A stretch of DNA of 64,000 nt from Syntrophus aciditrophicus SB (GTDB taxonomy: Bacteria; Desulfobacterota; Syntrophia; Syntrophales; Syntrophaceae), in NCBI RefSeq assembly GCF_000013405.1, contig NC_007759.1, forward strand, positions 2,419,001 through 2,483,000. The letters are read 5' to 3'. Of the stretch, positions 41,319-49,735 are shown in pieces. Numbering within the stretch: the first letter of the stretch is position 1; each line of letters begins with the position of its first letter. The notes below the pieces were generated by a model that was not told the DNA's origin, did not search any database, and saw only the letters and a program-made list of their open reading frames with translations. The translations under genes and the position numbers were made by a program.

Positions 41319-41551
41319 TCAACGGGACGAAAATAAGAGCTTCTGATAAAGAAGACCCTTTATTGAAATTGAAATCCCGTACCCCCCCCCTAAACAAATC
41401 TGCAAAAGCAGCGCGTGAAAACATAGTGTTTTTCCGTCAGCATTGAGAAGCGACCTCCTGAAATCTCCCGCTCATTTTTTTAATTTCGCTGCTGCCGGTT
41501 TTTCGATCAATAATTCAAGCAGATGTTTTGCCGTGGGAAATAATGAGTTGA

Positions 41552-41854
41552 TCAGACGGGATCGATAAAATCATCCCCCCATACCGACATGAGATTTCTG
41601 GTCTTCATCAATCTGGTATCCAGAGTTTCCGGAAAGACAGGAAATTCATTCATGGTATCAGCCGCCAGGAAGGAGGTGAGTTTAACGGCAACGAGAAAAC
41701 CGCACTGTGGACAACGGAAATGGAGTTTTTCGGAATAGGGATCAAGTCTCTGCTCTCTGGGTACGTCCGGCTGGAATTCAGCTGATTCCGGCCCCATCGA
41801 TTTGCTCAGCCCTTCATATCCACAGCATGTGCATCGAATTCCTTTAGAAATCAT
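41552..41854 (-). CDS. Small cysteine-pair protein (family A, copy 3, lacking the membrane tail)
   Basis: A 100-residue relative of the proteins at 4553-4879 and 18995-19321. It keeps MISKGIRCTCCGYEG with a CTCC pair, DPYSEKLHFRCPQCGF with CPQC as the second pair, and a degenerate form of the TMNEFPVFPE linker. It diverges at the end: where the others have a membrane helix, this copy reads TRNLMSVWGDDFIDPV, so it should be soluble. The leader carries the related GGAACATTC block, and AAGGAGCGGTTAT precedes the ATG. The 11-base-period box at 41950-42005 lies ~100 bases upstream. Two CxxC pairs suggest zinc binding; the function is unknown. Confidence 0.72.
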   Translation of the reverse strand: MISKGIRCTCCGYEGLSKSMGPESAEFQPDVPREQRLDPYSEKLHFRCPQCGFLVAVKLTSFLAADTMNEFPVFPETLDTRLMKTRNLMSVWGDDFIDPV

Positions 41855-41949
41855 ATAACCGCTCCTTATCCCAAAATGAATGTTCCGTGCGTTATCTTCA
41901 TTATTTTATGTCGGAGGCTAACATGCCGCCTGCACCGCTTATATGGAGC

Positions 41950-42005
41950 CATGATGCCACAACTGAAAAGTAATGCAATACGGATTGATTACGGACGCTA
42001 TAACA
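41950..42005 (-). promoter_or_regulatory. 11-base-period direct-repeat box, copy 4
   Basis: On the minus strand GTTATAGCGT, CCGTAATCAAT (41984-41994), CCGTATTGCAT (41973-41983), a 16-base spacer and CATCAT. Both 11-mers are identical to copy 3. It faces the cysteine-pair gene that starts at 41854. The remaining ~245 bases up to 42250 hold no recognised gene. Confidence 0.65.
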
Positions 42006-42250
42006 GGATTAAACTGTGACAGAAGGATGAATTGCAGCCCGCCGATCATTATTTGAAGCCATCATGTTCAAATTTTGCTGGACAGCAAGGCTTTTGACTG
42101 ACTATGAAAGTTCCTGTTCACAGCTACCAGGAAACAGAAATCTTGAAGCATCGGCGGGAAGAATGAGCCTTGTGATCTGCTTGTTCTTAATTGATAGTAC
42201 ACAAAAGAGCAGTCAAACCGTCTTTCACAGAAGCATAAGGATGGTCTCAT

Positions 42251-43021
42251 ATGTTTGGTGCAATTGCCGGGGATGTCATCGGCTCCGTTTATGAGCTTAC
42301 CCGCATAAAAACAATGAATTTCCAGTTATTCCAGAAGCACTCCCGCTATACCGACGATACGGTCATGACGCTGGCGATTGCTCATGCCATCCTTCACGAG
42401 AAGAACTATGCCGGATCGATGAAATCATTCGGGCGCAGATATCCGAACGCGGGTTACGGCCCGGCCTTCTTCGAATGGATATTTGCCCCTGAAAGCAGAC
42501 CGTACCACAGCTGGGGAAACGGCTCGGCCATGCGCGTCAGTCCGATCGGCTATGCCTTTTCCACGAGGGAGACCGTGTTGTCGGAAGCTCGGAAGAGCGC
42601 CGAAGTTTCCCATAATCATCCGGAAGGCATCAAAGGCGCGCAGGCAGTCGCCCTTGCTGTCTTTCTCGCTCGAACAGGGGCAGGGAAAAAAGACATCCGC
42701 AAAGAAATTCATGACCGATTCGAATACAACCTCAACCGGACGATTGATGACATTCGACCCGATTACCGGTTTGATGTTTCCTGTCAGGGATCCGTTCCCG
42801 AAGGCATTCTTGCCTTTCTCGATTCCGAAGATTATGAGGACGCGATTAGAAAAGCGGTCTCCCTGGGCGGCGACAGCGATACTCTTGCCTGCATCGCCGG
42901 CGGGATCGCCCAGGCCTTTTATAAGGAGATTCCCGCGGAAATTGTTAAGGAAGTGAGGAAAAGGCTGCCTCAGGAGTTTTTAGAGATTATCGACACATTC
43001 AACAAAAAATATACTGAATGA
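42251..43021 (+). CDS. ADP-ribosylglycohydrolase family protein
   Basis: A 256-residue protein of the DraG/ARH family. The dinuclear metal site is supplied by GAIAGDVIGSVYE at residues 3-15, YTDDTVMTLAIAHA near 35-48 and the C-terminal GGDSDTLACIAGGIAQAFY near 215-233. NGSAMRVSPIG and VSHNHPEGIKGAQAVALAVF are also typical. Members remove ADP-ribose from arginine, serine or other acceptors, or act on free ADP-ribose compounds. No partner ADP-ribosyltransferase or nitrogenase gene is nearby, so the target is open. The start follows a weak purine-rich site. Cytoplasmic. Confidence 0.9.
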   Translation: MFGAIAGDVIGSVYELTRIKTMNFQLFQKHSRYTDDTVMTLAIAHAILHEKNYAGSMKSFGRRYPNAGYGPAFFEWIFAPESRPYHSWGNGSAMRVSPIGYAFSTRETVLSEARKSAEVSHNHPEGIKGAQAVALAVFLARTGAGKKDIRKEIHDRFEYNLNRTIDDIRPDYRFDVSCQGSVPEGILAFLDSEDYEDAIRKAVSLGGDSDTLACIAGGIAQAFYKEIPAEIVKEVRKRLPQEFLEIIDTFNKKYTE

Positions 43022-43039
43022 ATCAGGGTTCTTAATAGT

Positions 43040-43615
43040 TTAATAGTTTTCAGCCAGCACTTCGAAATACGCCTGTTCATGATCACAGGAAGGACATTTT
43101 TCGGGCGCTTCCTCATTTTCGAGAACGTAACCGCAATTCCGGCATCGCCATTTCACCGGGGTGTCTTTCTTGAAAACCTTACCCTCCTGCAAATTAGCCA
43201 GCAGCTTCCGGTATCGGTTTTCGTGACTGGTCTCCGCCCTCGCGATCTGTCTCCATAAATCCGCGATCTCGTAAAACCCCTCTTCATCGGCTATATCCGC
43301 AAATTCAGGATAAAGATTCGACCATTCCTCGTATTCACCTGCCGCGGCCTCGGCAAGATTTTCAGCGGTGTTTCCGATCACCCCGGCAGGATAGGATGCC
43401 GTGATTTCCACCATCCCACCTTCCAGATATTTAAAGAACCGCTTTGCGTGTTCTTTTTCGTTGTCGGCCGTATCGGTGAAAATCCAGGAGATCTGTTCGA
43501 GCCCCTCCTTCTTGGCCTGGGAAGCAAAGTAGGTATAACGGTTTCTTGCCTGCGATTCCCCGGCAAAGGATTTAAGCAGATTCTGTTCTGTCTTCGTTCC
43601 TTTCAATAATGCCAT
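43040..43615 (-). CDS. Rubrerythrin
   Basis: A 191-residue rubrerythrin. Residues 1-~145 form the ferritin-like diiron four-helix domain (FAGESQARNRYTYFA, ADNEKEHAKRFFKYL, ARAETSHENRYRKLL with the Glu and His ligands). The C-terminal rubredoxin-like iron site is CRNCGYVL plus CPSC near 158-176. It reduces hydrogen peroxide in anaerobes. The ATG at 43615 is preceded by AGGAGGAGGTACAATTT. It lies 107 bases downstream of perR on the same strand, so perR and this gene are likely cotranscribed and peroxide-induced. Confidence 0.95.
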   Translation of the reverse strand: MALLKGTKTEQNLLKSFAGESQARNRYTYFASQAKKEGLEQISWIFTDTADNEKEHAKRFFKYLEGGMVEITASYPAGVIGNTAENLAEAAAGEYEEWSNLYPEFADIADEEGFYEIADLWRQIARAETSHENRYRKLLANLQEGKVFKKDTPVKWRCRNCGYVLENEEAPEKCPSCDHEQAYFEVLAENY

Positions 43616-43722
43616 AAATTGTACCTCCTCCTGAAATTGAATTGATATTTTTGCGCCGGACACCATGCCGCCGGCATTGTGATCCCGGCGCTTCTTTCCC
43701 GAATGGGGAACTTTATCCTGCA

Positions 43723-44187
43723 TCAGGGATTCTTTTCACATGCCGCGGGCGGTTCCTTCCTTTTGAGTTGAGTCTTTTGTTGCCGAACATCCCCGCCCTT
43801 TCTGCATTCGGGACAGACACCATAGAAATCAACATGATTTTCAGTAATCTCGAATCCATGCCGGTCGGCTCCCGGGAGTTTCAGATCAAACTCCAGATAA
43901 ATATCCACGATCTTTCGACACACTGTGCAAATGAGATGGTGATGACGGACGGTATCCGGGTCATACCGCTTCCTTCCCGAATCGATGGCCAGTTCGATGA
44001 CATTGTCCTTTTTCTTCAGGGCCTTCAGAGTATTGTATACGGTGGCGAAGGACATGGTGGGAAACTTCTCCAATACGGCAGCGTAAATATCCGCTGCCGA
44101 AGGATGATCCCTGTTATCCTTCAGGTATTCCAGAATGGCCAGACGCTGCGGCGTCAGCTTAAAACCGAATTCTTTATATTTCTTCAT
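43723..44187 (-). CDS. perR: Fur-family peroxide regulator (PerR-like)
   Basis: A 154-residue Fur-family repressor. The N-terminal winged helix contains KLTPQRLAILEYLKDNRDHP and SFATVYNTLKALKKKD, the recognition helix. Metal sites are visible as RHHHLICTVC and the second CxxC near the end (GVCPEC), which bind structural zinc. Position before rubrerythrin and the operator-like palindrome just upstream support a PerR rather than a Fur role. The ATG at 44187 is chosen because the family fold begins right after it; no good Shine-Dalgarno is present at this or the alternative start at 44238. Confidence 0.88.
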   Translation of the reverse strand: MKKYKEFGFKLTPQRLAILEYLKDNRDHPSAADIYAAVLEKFPTMSFATVYNTLKALKKKDNVIELAIDSGRKRYDPDTVRHHHLICTVCRKIVDIYLEFDLKLPGADRHGFEITENHVDFYGVCPECRKGGDVRQQKTQLKRKEPPAACEKNP

Positions 44188-44197
44188 GCGTATCAAA

Positions 44198-44220
44198 TTA
44201 TAACAATTATTATTTAATAA
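44198..44220 (-). promoter_or_regulatory. Probable PerR operator
   Basis: TTATAACAATTATTA followed by TTTAATAA, a near match to the Per-box consensus TTATAATNATTATAA, lies 11-33 bases ahead of the perR start. It would allow autoregulation and peroxide induction of perR and the rubrerythrin gene. Confidence 0.6.
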
Positions 44221-44685
44221 CTTTTCTAAAAAATACATGACAAATGTACAATCGTCAATATTTTTCCCCGTTCCTGAACCCCATTTATTCTGTTAAAAAA
44301 GATAGTTAATAATAATCATACACTTACGAGACATTGATTTGCTTTATCATTTCATAATCGTCTCAGTGAAATGGAATGAAGTCTTGAAAGTGTTTGAATT
44401 CAGTTGACAGACTGACTTGACTATCGATTACTGAAAATTAACTTATTCCAGAGGATCAACGGCAGGATTTCTTGAATGCCGGATTACCCCGTGTTATCGA
44501 AGTTCTCTACCCCGGGTAAATCATGGCCACAACAATGATTTAAATAAATTATTTGCACATCGGTTATCTCGAAGGTATAAATAATGTATTTGAAACGACC
44601 CTGAACGATTAAAAAACATCATGAGCTTTGGACAACATTTTCAAATTCGGAAAGGAAGCAAAACATTACCTTCTGGTAACCCTTC
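44221..44685. other. ~465-base stretch without a recognised gene
   Basis: AT-rich sequence between the divergent perR and corC-type genes. No open frame with a ribosome site, no paired palindrome and no direct-repeat box was found. It should hold both promoters. Confidence 0.4.
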
Positions 44686-45984
44686 ATGAACACAATCTTG
44701 TTTGAAATTTCGATCATCGTTTTCCTGATCATTCTTAATGGTTTACTTGCTTTATCGGAACTTGCTCTTGTTTCCGCCAGCAGGGTCCGGTTGGAAAGAC
44801 TGGCAAAGGAAGGTGACTCCAAGGCACTCACCGCGCTGGAACTCGCTGATACGCCGGACAGTTTTTTATCCACGATACAAATCGGCATTACGTTTGTCGG
44901 CATTCTGGCCGGCGCATTCGGCGGCGCAACCCTTGCGGGGCCGCTCACCGAATATTTTGCTGTCTTCCCCATGCTTGCCCCGTACGCTCCAACAATCAGC
45001 ATCGCAGTCGTCGTCGTCTGCATCACCTATTTATCAATCGTTATCGGCGAACTGGTTCCGAAGCGGCTTGCACTCAGCAACCCGGAAAAGCTTGCCCGCC
45101 TGGTTGCCGTTCCGATCAAACGCCTTTCCCGGCTGGCACATCCCCTGGTTCTCTTGCTGAGCGCTTCAACCAATCTGACGCTGCGTATCTTTCACGTCCA
45201 GCCTTCCACCGAACCGGTTGTCACGGAAGAGGAGATAAGGTTGTTGATTGACAAGGGTACGCAGGCGGGAACCTTTCAGGAGTTCGAGCAGGATACGATC
45301 GAGCGTGTGTTTCGTCTGGCCGACCGCAGAGTGGCTTACCTGATGACCCCAAAATCTGAGATTGTCTGGCTTGACCTGGATGAAAGCCAGGAGGTGGCAC
45401 AACGGAAGATCGCGGAGCATAAATATTCTTTCTACCCTCTCGTCCACGATACGCTTGACAATGTTGTGGGAGTGATTCGTGCGAAGGAACTTCTTGCCCT
45501 GATCATGGAGGGGAAGCCTTTTAATCTGAAAAGCGTCTGCCGTAAACCCCTTTACGTTTCCGAAACGACACCTGCAGTCAAGGTACTTGAATTATTCAAA
45601 AAATCAGGAATGCACATCGCTTTTGTCGTGGATGAGTACGGTGCGATTCTTGGACTCGTCACATTCGACGATATTCTGCATTCCGTCTTCGAAGACATCG
45701 AAGAGGGAGGCAATGGTGAAAAGGAAATCGTGGAAAGGGAAGACGGTTCGTGGCTCATATCGGGAAGTCTGCCCCTGGATGAGTTCATGGATTACATGGA
45801 AATCGGCGAACCGGATGAAGACGAGTTGACCGGAATGAATACCGTGGGCGGTTTTGTCATGACGATGCTCGGCACCGTTCCTGCTGAGGGACAGCATTTC
45901 ATCTGGCGCGGACTGAGATGCGAAGTCGTCGACATGGACGGCAGGCGGGTCGACAAGATTATCGTTTCCCGATTAGAAGGCTGA
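44686..45984 (+). CDS. CNNM/CorC-type (HlyC/CorC) membrane protein
   Basis: A 432-residue protein with an N-terminal DUF21 membrane domain of three to four helices (FLIILNGLLALSELALVSAS, SIAVVVVCITYLSIVIGELV). Two CBS domains follow (VAYLMTPKSEIVWLDLDES, AVKVLELFKKSGMHIAFVVD), then a C-terminal CorC/HlyC domain (EREDGSWLISGSLPLDEFMD). It belongs to the group related to magnesium/cobalt efflux proteins and was once called hemolysin-like, a misleading name. It probably takes part in Mg2+ or other divalent-cation export, with the CBS pair sensing ATP-Mg. Monocistronic. Confidence 0.92.
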   Translation: MNTILFEISIIVFLIILNGLLALSELALVSASRVRLERLAKEGDSKALTALELADTPDSFLSTIQIGITFVGILAGAFGGATLAGPLTEYFAVFPMLAPYAPTISIAVVVVCITYLSIVIGELVPKRLALSNPEKLARLVAVPIKRLSRLAHPLVLLLSASTNLTLRIFHVQPSTEPVVTEEEIRLLIDKGTQAGTFQEFEQDTIERVFRLADRRVAYLMTPKSEIVWLDLDESQEVAQRKIAEHKYSFYPLVHDTLDNVVGVIRAKELLALIMEGKPFNLKSVCRKPLYVSETTPAVKVLELFKKSGMHIAFVVDEYGAILGLVTFDDILHSVFEDIEEGGNGEKEIVEREDGSWLISGSLPLDEFMDYMEIGEPDEDELTGMNTVGGFVMTMLGTVPAEGQHFIWRGLRCEVVDMDGRRVDKIIVSRLEG

Positions 45985-46010
45985 CATAAGCAAAAGGCGT
46001 TAATCCCCCC

Positions 46011-47666
46011 TCAGCAGATCTGATGCGTTCCGCAGGAAAGAATCTGGTAGCCGCGGCTTTTGTTTCGAAAAACGGTTGTGCCTTTGAGTCCCATTCGATA
46101 GGCCGCCACATAGATGTCGAGGATGTCGTCGGCCGTGGCCGTCTCCGGGAGATTGACGGTTTTGGAGACGGCATTGTCGACGGAGCTCTGGAAAGTCCTC
46201 TGGATATTGAGATGGGCAAACGGCGAGACCTCGTAGGCCTTCCGGAAAAGTCGCCGCCGCAGTTCATCCGCATCCGGCCTGTCCTTCGCCTTCCGCCACA
46301 AGGGATCTTCCACTTCCACCTCGATCCCGCCAGGCAGAATCCTCTTGTACCGGATGTCGTAAATCGGCTCTACGCCGCTGGATGTTCCGGCCAGAATGCT
46401 CAAGGTGCCGGTGGGGGCAATGGTCGTCGTGGTTGCATTTCGCTGGAGCAGGTTCTTTCTGTCCCACACACTGCCCTTGAAGTTGGGGAAAGGGCCGCGC
46501 TTTTCCGCCAGCCGGTTCGAAGCGATCTTCGATTCCCTCTCGATAAGCCGGATGATCTCCCCGCCGGTCCGCTCCGCGTCGGGAGAATCGTAAGGAATCC
46601 CGAGCCGGATGAGCAGGTGCGCAAATCCCATGACTCCGAGGCCGATCTTACGGTTCCCACTGGTCATCGCTCGAATCTCTTCTGAAGGGTACGTACTGAC
46701 CTCAACCACATCATCCAGAAAACGGACGCCCAGGTGAGTCAGCTTTTGAAGTCGTTGCCAGTCGATGCCCCCATTCCGAACAATTCGAGAAAGGTTGATA
46801 GAGCCGAGGCAGCAGGATTCGTAGGGAAGCAGAGGCTGTTCGCCGCAGGGATTCGTCGCCTCGATCTCCCCCACATGGGGTGTCGGGTTTGCCCGGTTGA
46901 TGGCATCGAGAAAGATCACTCCCGGTTCCCCTGAAGCCCAGGCCGCTTCCGCGATAAACCTCAGCAGTTCCCTTGCGTTGACCTTCCCTGCCGCTTTTTT
47001 CGTTCTTGGATTGATGAGTGCAACATCGCGGTTTTCCTCATAGGAACGCATGAACTCGTCGGTAATCGCAACGGATAGATTGAAGTTGGTCAACTCTGCG
47101 GGATCCCTCTTGATCGCAACGAATTCCATGATATCCGGATGGTCGATCCGGAGTATGCCCATATTGGCGCCGCGGCGGGTGCCGCCCTGCTTGATCGCCT
47201 CGGTCGCGCAGTTGAAAACGCGGATAAAGGAAACCGGACCGCTGGCGACGCCCATCGTCGACTTGACGACATCATTTTTCGGACGGAGGCGGGAGAAGGA
47301 AAATCCCGTTCCTCCCCCGGTCTGATGAATCTTCGCGGTGAGCTTCACTGAATCGAAAATGGAATCGAGGGAATCCTCGACCGGGAGAACAAAACAGGCG
47401 GCGAGCTGCCCCAGGGGACGACCCGCATTCATGAGAGTTGGTGAGTTGGGAAGAAACTCCAGGCTGGTCATCATTTCATAGAAGGCTTCTTCCATCTCCG
47501 CCGACCGTCCCTCCGGGTCGTTATTCTCCCCCTGGGAAACGGAACAGGCGACACGGCGGAAGAGCTCCTCCGGCGTCTCCAGAAGAGTTCCCGCCTCATC
47601 CCTGATGAGGTACCTCTCCCTCAAAACCAGCAGAGCGTTATCGTCGAGTTGCACACTCCCCTCCAT
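46011..47666 (-). CDS. nrdJ: Adenosylcobalamin-dependent ribonucleotide reductase (class II)
   Basis: A 551-residue class II ribonucleotide reductase, which uses vitamin B12 rather than oxygen to make its radical. Motifs in order: FLPNSPTLMNAGRPLGQLAA with the first redox cysteine just after (ACFVLP), QTGGGTGFSFSRLRP, TRRGANMGIL, ATNPCGEQPLLPYESCCLGS with the active-site cysteine, APTGTLSILAGTSSGVEP, and the end LSCGTHQIC, where the C-terminal cysteine pair needed for re-reduction sits. There is no long C-terminal zinc domain, so it is the short form. It provides deoxynucleotides under anoxic conditions. The gene follows buk on the same strand after ~80 bases. Confidence 0.94.
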   Translation of the reverse strand: MEGSVQLDDNALLVLRERYLIRDEAGTLLETPEELFRRVACSVSQGENNDPEGRSAEMEEAFYEMMTSLEFLPNSPTLMNAGRPLGQLAACFVLPVEDSLDSIFDSVKLTAKIHQTGGGTGFSFSRLRPKNDVVKSTMGVASGPVSFIRVFNCATEAIKQGGTRRGANMGILRIDHPDIMEFVAIKRDPAELTNFNLSVAITDEFMRSYEENRDVALINPRTKKAAGKVNARELLRFIAEAAWASGEPGVIFLDAINRANPTPHVGEIEATNPCGEQPLLPYESCCLGSINLSRIVRNGGIDWQRLQKLTHLGVRFLDDVVEVSTYPSEEIRAMTSGNRKIGLGVMGFAHLLIRLGIPYDSPDAERTGGEIIRLIERESKIASNRLAEKRGPFPNFKGSVWDRKNLLQRNATTTTIAPTGTLSILAGTSSGVEPIYDIRYKRILPGGIEVEVEDPLWRKAKDRPDADELRRRLFRKAYEVSPFAHLNIQRTFQSSVDNAVSKTVNLPETATADDILDIYVAAYRMGLKGTTVFRNKSRGYQILSCGTHQIC

Positions 47667-47744
47667 TACATTTAATTGTAAGGCTGATCATCCGATGTCC
47701 CTGCACCCGTCCCTGCCCCTGGGTTCCGGCGGTGACTCTTACGG

Positions 47745-48827
47745 TCAGCCTGTGTGCCGGTATGGCTTCACGTCTTCTTCCTTCAGCAGCACCCTCAGGC
47801 CGCCTTCGGCAAGGGCTGCCATTTCGTCCTCGCCGGGATAGACGAAGACGGGGGCGATGAATTGAACCCGCCCCCGGATCCAGTCCGTCAGCATCTCCAC
47901 ATTGGCCAGCCCGCCCGTCAGGACGATTCCATCGATTCGCCCTTCCAGAACGGTGGCCATGGCGCCGATCTCCTTGGCGATCTGATAAGCCATGGCTTCA
48001 AAAATCAACTTCGCCCTTTCATCTCCCGCCAGGATCTTGCCCAGGACTTCGGTTGCGTCGGTCGTTCCCAGATAGGCGCAGAGCCCCCCTTTTCCCACAA
48101 GTGCATCCGAAATCGTTTTCCTGTCCTTATTTCCAGAAAAAACCAGGTCGATCAGATCCATCGTCGGCAGGGCGCCGGCTCGCTCCGGCGTCAGGGGACC
48201 CTCTCCCAGGCCATGGGTGCAATCGATCACTTTGCCGTTGCGATGGGCGCCGATGGTGATGCCGCCGCCCAGGTGGGCAACAATGAGGTTCAGCGCTTCA
48301 TATCTTTTATCGAGGTCCGAAGCGAGGCGCCGTGCGGCGGCCTTCTGGTTCAGGGCGTGAAAAACGCTCTTGCGCTCTATTTCCGGAAGGCCCGAAATTC
48401 TGGCCAGAGGATGAAATTCATCGGTACTCGGCGGATCGACGACAATGGCCGGTTTTCCGTATCGTTTCGAGAGGTTCAGAGCCATCGCCGGCCCAAGAGC
48501 CGAAGGATGTTTCCCGTATCTTCCTTCCAGCAGGTCCTCGCACATGACCTCGTCAATCCGGTAAACGCCTGCCGGCGCCGGATTGCCCAGACCGCCGCGG
48601 CTTATGAACAGATCGACCGCTTCCGGATCGAGTGAATTCTTTTTCAGAAAATCGAGGAGCCCCTTTTCCCGAAGAGGCAACTGCTCGCGCAGAGAGGCAT
48701 AGGGGGCCAGATCTTCGCTTTGATACCGGATCGTTTCCAGGGCCGCCGGTTCTCTTCCCTGAAACCAGGCCGCTTTTGTCGATGTCGACCCGACGTTGAT
48801 CACAAGCAGGGAACAGGCCTTATTCAT
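47745..48827 (-). CDS. buk: Butyrate kinase
   Basis: A 360-residue ASKHA-fold kinase with the phosphate-1 motif LLVINVGSTSTKAAWF at residues 7-22, the central VDPPSTDEFHPLARISGLPE, adenosine and phosphate-2 motifs NLIVAHLGGGITIGAHRNGK, and DGIVLTGGLA near the C-terminus. Length and motifs match Buk rather than acetate kinase. It converts butyryl phosphate (or another short or branched acyl phosphate) and ADP to the acid and ATP. The start overlaps the upstream ptb stop by eight bases. With two Ptb-type proteins it gives a substrate-level ATP step from acyl-CoA. Confidence 0.93.
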   Translation of the reverse strand: MNKACSLLVINVGSTSTKAAWFQGREPAALETIRYQSEDLAPYASLREQLPLREKGLLDFLKKNSLDPEAVDLFISRGGLGNPAPAGVYRIDEVMCEDLLEGRYGKHPSALGPAMALNLSKRYGKPAIVVDPPSTDEFHPLARISGLPEIERKSVFHALNQKAAARRLASDLDKRYEALNLIVAHLGGGITIGAHRNGKVIDCTHGLGEGPLTPERAGALPTMDLIDLVFSGNKDRKTISDALVGKGGLCAYLGTTDATEVLGKILAGDERAKLIFEAMAYQIAKEIGAMATVLEGRIDGIVLTGGLANVEMLTDWIRGRVQFIAPVFVYPGEDEMAALAEGGLRVLLKEEDVKPYRHTG

Positions 48828-49734
48828 GGTTTCCTCCTTTGCGGGTCATCAGAACAGCAAGGGCGAGCTCCGCCGCCCTTTCCTCATCGGAAATGAAAGG
48901 AATATCCGGAATGACCGGCACTTTCGCGCCCAGCATCATGCCCGCCGTTTTCATCCCGCCAAAAAAACAGAGGGCCTGGACGAGGGGAAGACCGGTTTCT
49001 ATCTCTGGAACGAGATAAATGTCCGCGTTACCGGTCACGACGCTGCGCACGTTTTTTCTCGCCGCCGCGACCCGGCTCAGGGCGCAATCCATATCCAGGG
49101 GGCCGTCAACCACAGCCTTCCCAAACTGTCCCCTTTCTGCCATTTTAGCCAGGGCGGCGGCATCGAGCGTCGAGGGGATGCTGGGGTTCACCTGCTCGAT
49201 AGCGGAGATAACCGCGACCTTCGGTTCTTCCATTCCCAGAATGCCGGCAAGACCCAGGGCGTTTTCCAGGATGATCTGCTTTTCGGCGATTCCCGGAAAA
49301 TTGTTGATGAAGGTATCGGTCACAAGAACCAGTTTCTCCCGGCGCTGAAACTGAACGATGGATGCATAACTGGCAACCTTGCTTTTCAATAATCCGTTTT
49401 TCGCGTCGAGGACTTCCTCCATGAAGGGCTTCTGACCAATGCCGCCCTGCATGAGGATGTCCGCTCGGCCTTCCCGGACAAGCGTTATCGCCGTGCTCAG
49501 CGCCTCGCCGGGATCTTCCACATTCACGATCTCGTGTTCCAGGGAGGAGAGTGGACTTTTTTTTACCAGGCTTTCCATTGCCCCGCCATCACCAATCAGC
49601 ACGGGAAGGATAAACCCTTCTTCGGTCACCCGGCAGAGAAGATCCAGGTCCTGCTTTATCGGCAACGGAACGGCCAGGCGGGCGCGGACGCCGCCCCTTG
49701 CGGATGCAATCATTTTCTGAAATGTCCCGATCAT
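48820..49734 (-). CDS. ptb: Phosphate butyryltransferase (copy 1, next to buk)
   Basis: A 304-residue phosphate acyltransferase. Visible are LAVPLPIKQDLDLLCRVTEE, GRADILMQGGIGQKPFMEEV, LVTDTFINNFPG, the central SAIEQVNPSIPSTLDAAALA, DGPLDMDCALS and VPEIETGLPLVQALCFFGGM, which are characteristic of the Pta/Ptb fold and its CoA site. It moves an acyl group between CoA and phosphate. The stop overlaps the butyrate kinase start, so the two are translated together. It is preceded after one base by a second, diverged Ptb-like gene. Confidence 0.9.
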   Translation of the reverse strand: MIGTFQKMIASARGGVRARLAVPLPIKQDLDLLCRVTEEGFILPVLIGDGGAMESLVKKSPLSSLEHEIVNVEDPGEALSTAITLVREGRADILMQGGIGQKPFMEEVLDAKNGLLKSKVASYASIVQFQRREKLVLVTDTFINNFPGIAEKQIILENALGLAGILGMEEPKVAVISAIEQVNPSIPSTLDAAALAKMAERGQFGKAVVDGPLDMDCALSRVAAARKNVRSVVTGNADIYLVPEIETGLPLVQALCFFGGMKTAGMMLGAKVPVIPDIPFISDEERAAELALAVLMTRKGGNHE

Positions 49735-49735
49735 C

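Noticed and set aside
41179-41424. Minus-strand open frame of 81 codons
   Set aside because: It runs through the CRP-type promoter, including a run of nine C, and has no ribosome site.
47754-48635. Plus-strand open frame of 293 codons
   Set aside because: Complement of butyrate kinase; composition is that of a shadow frame.
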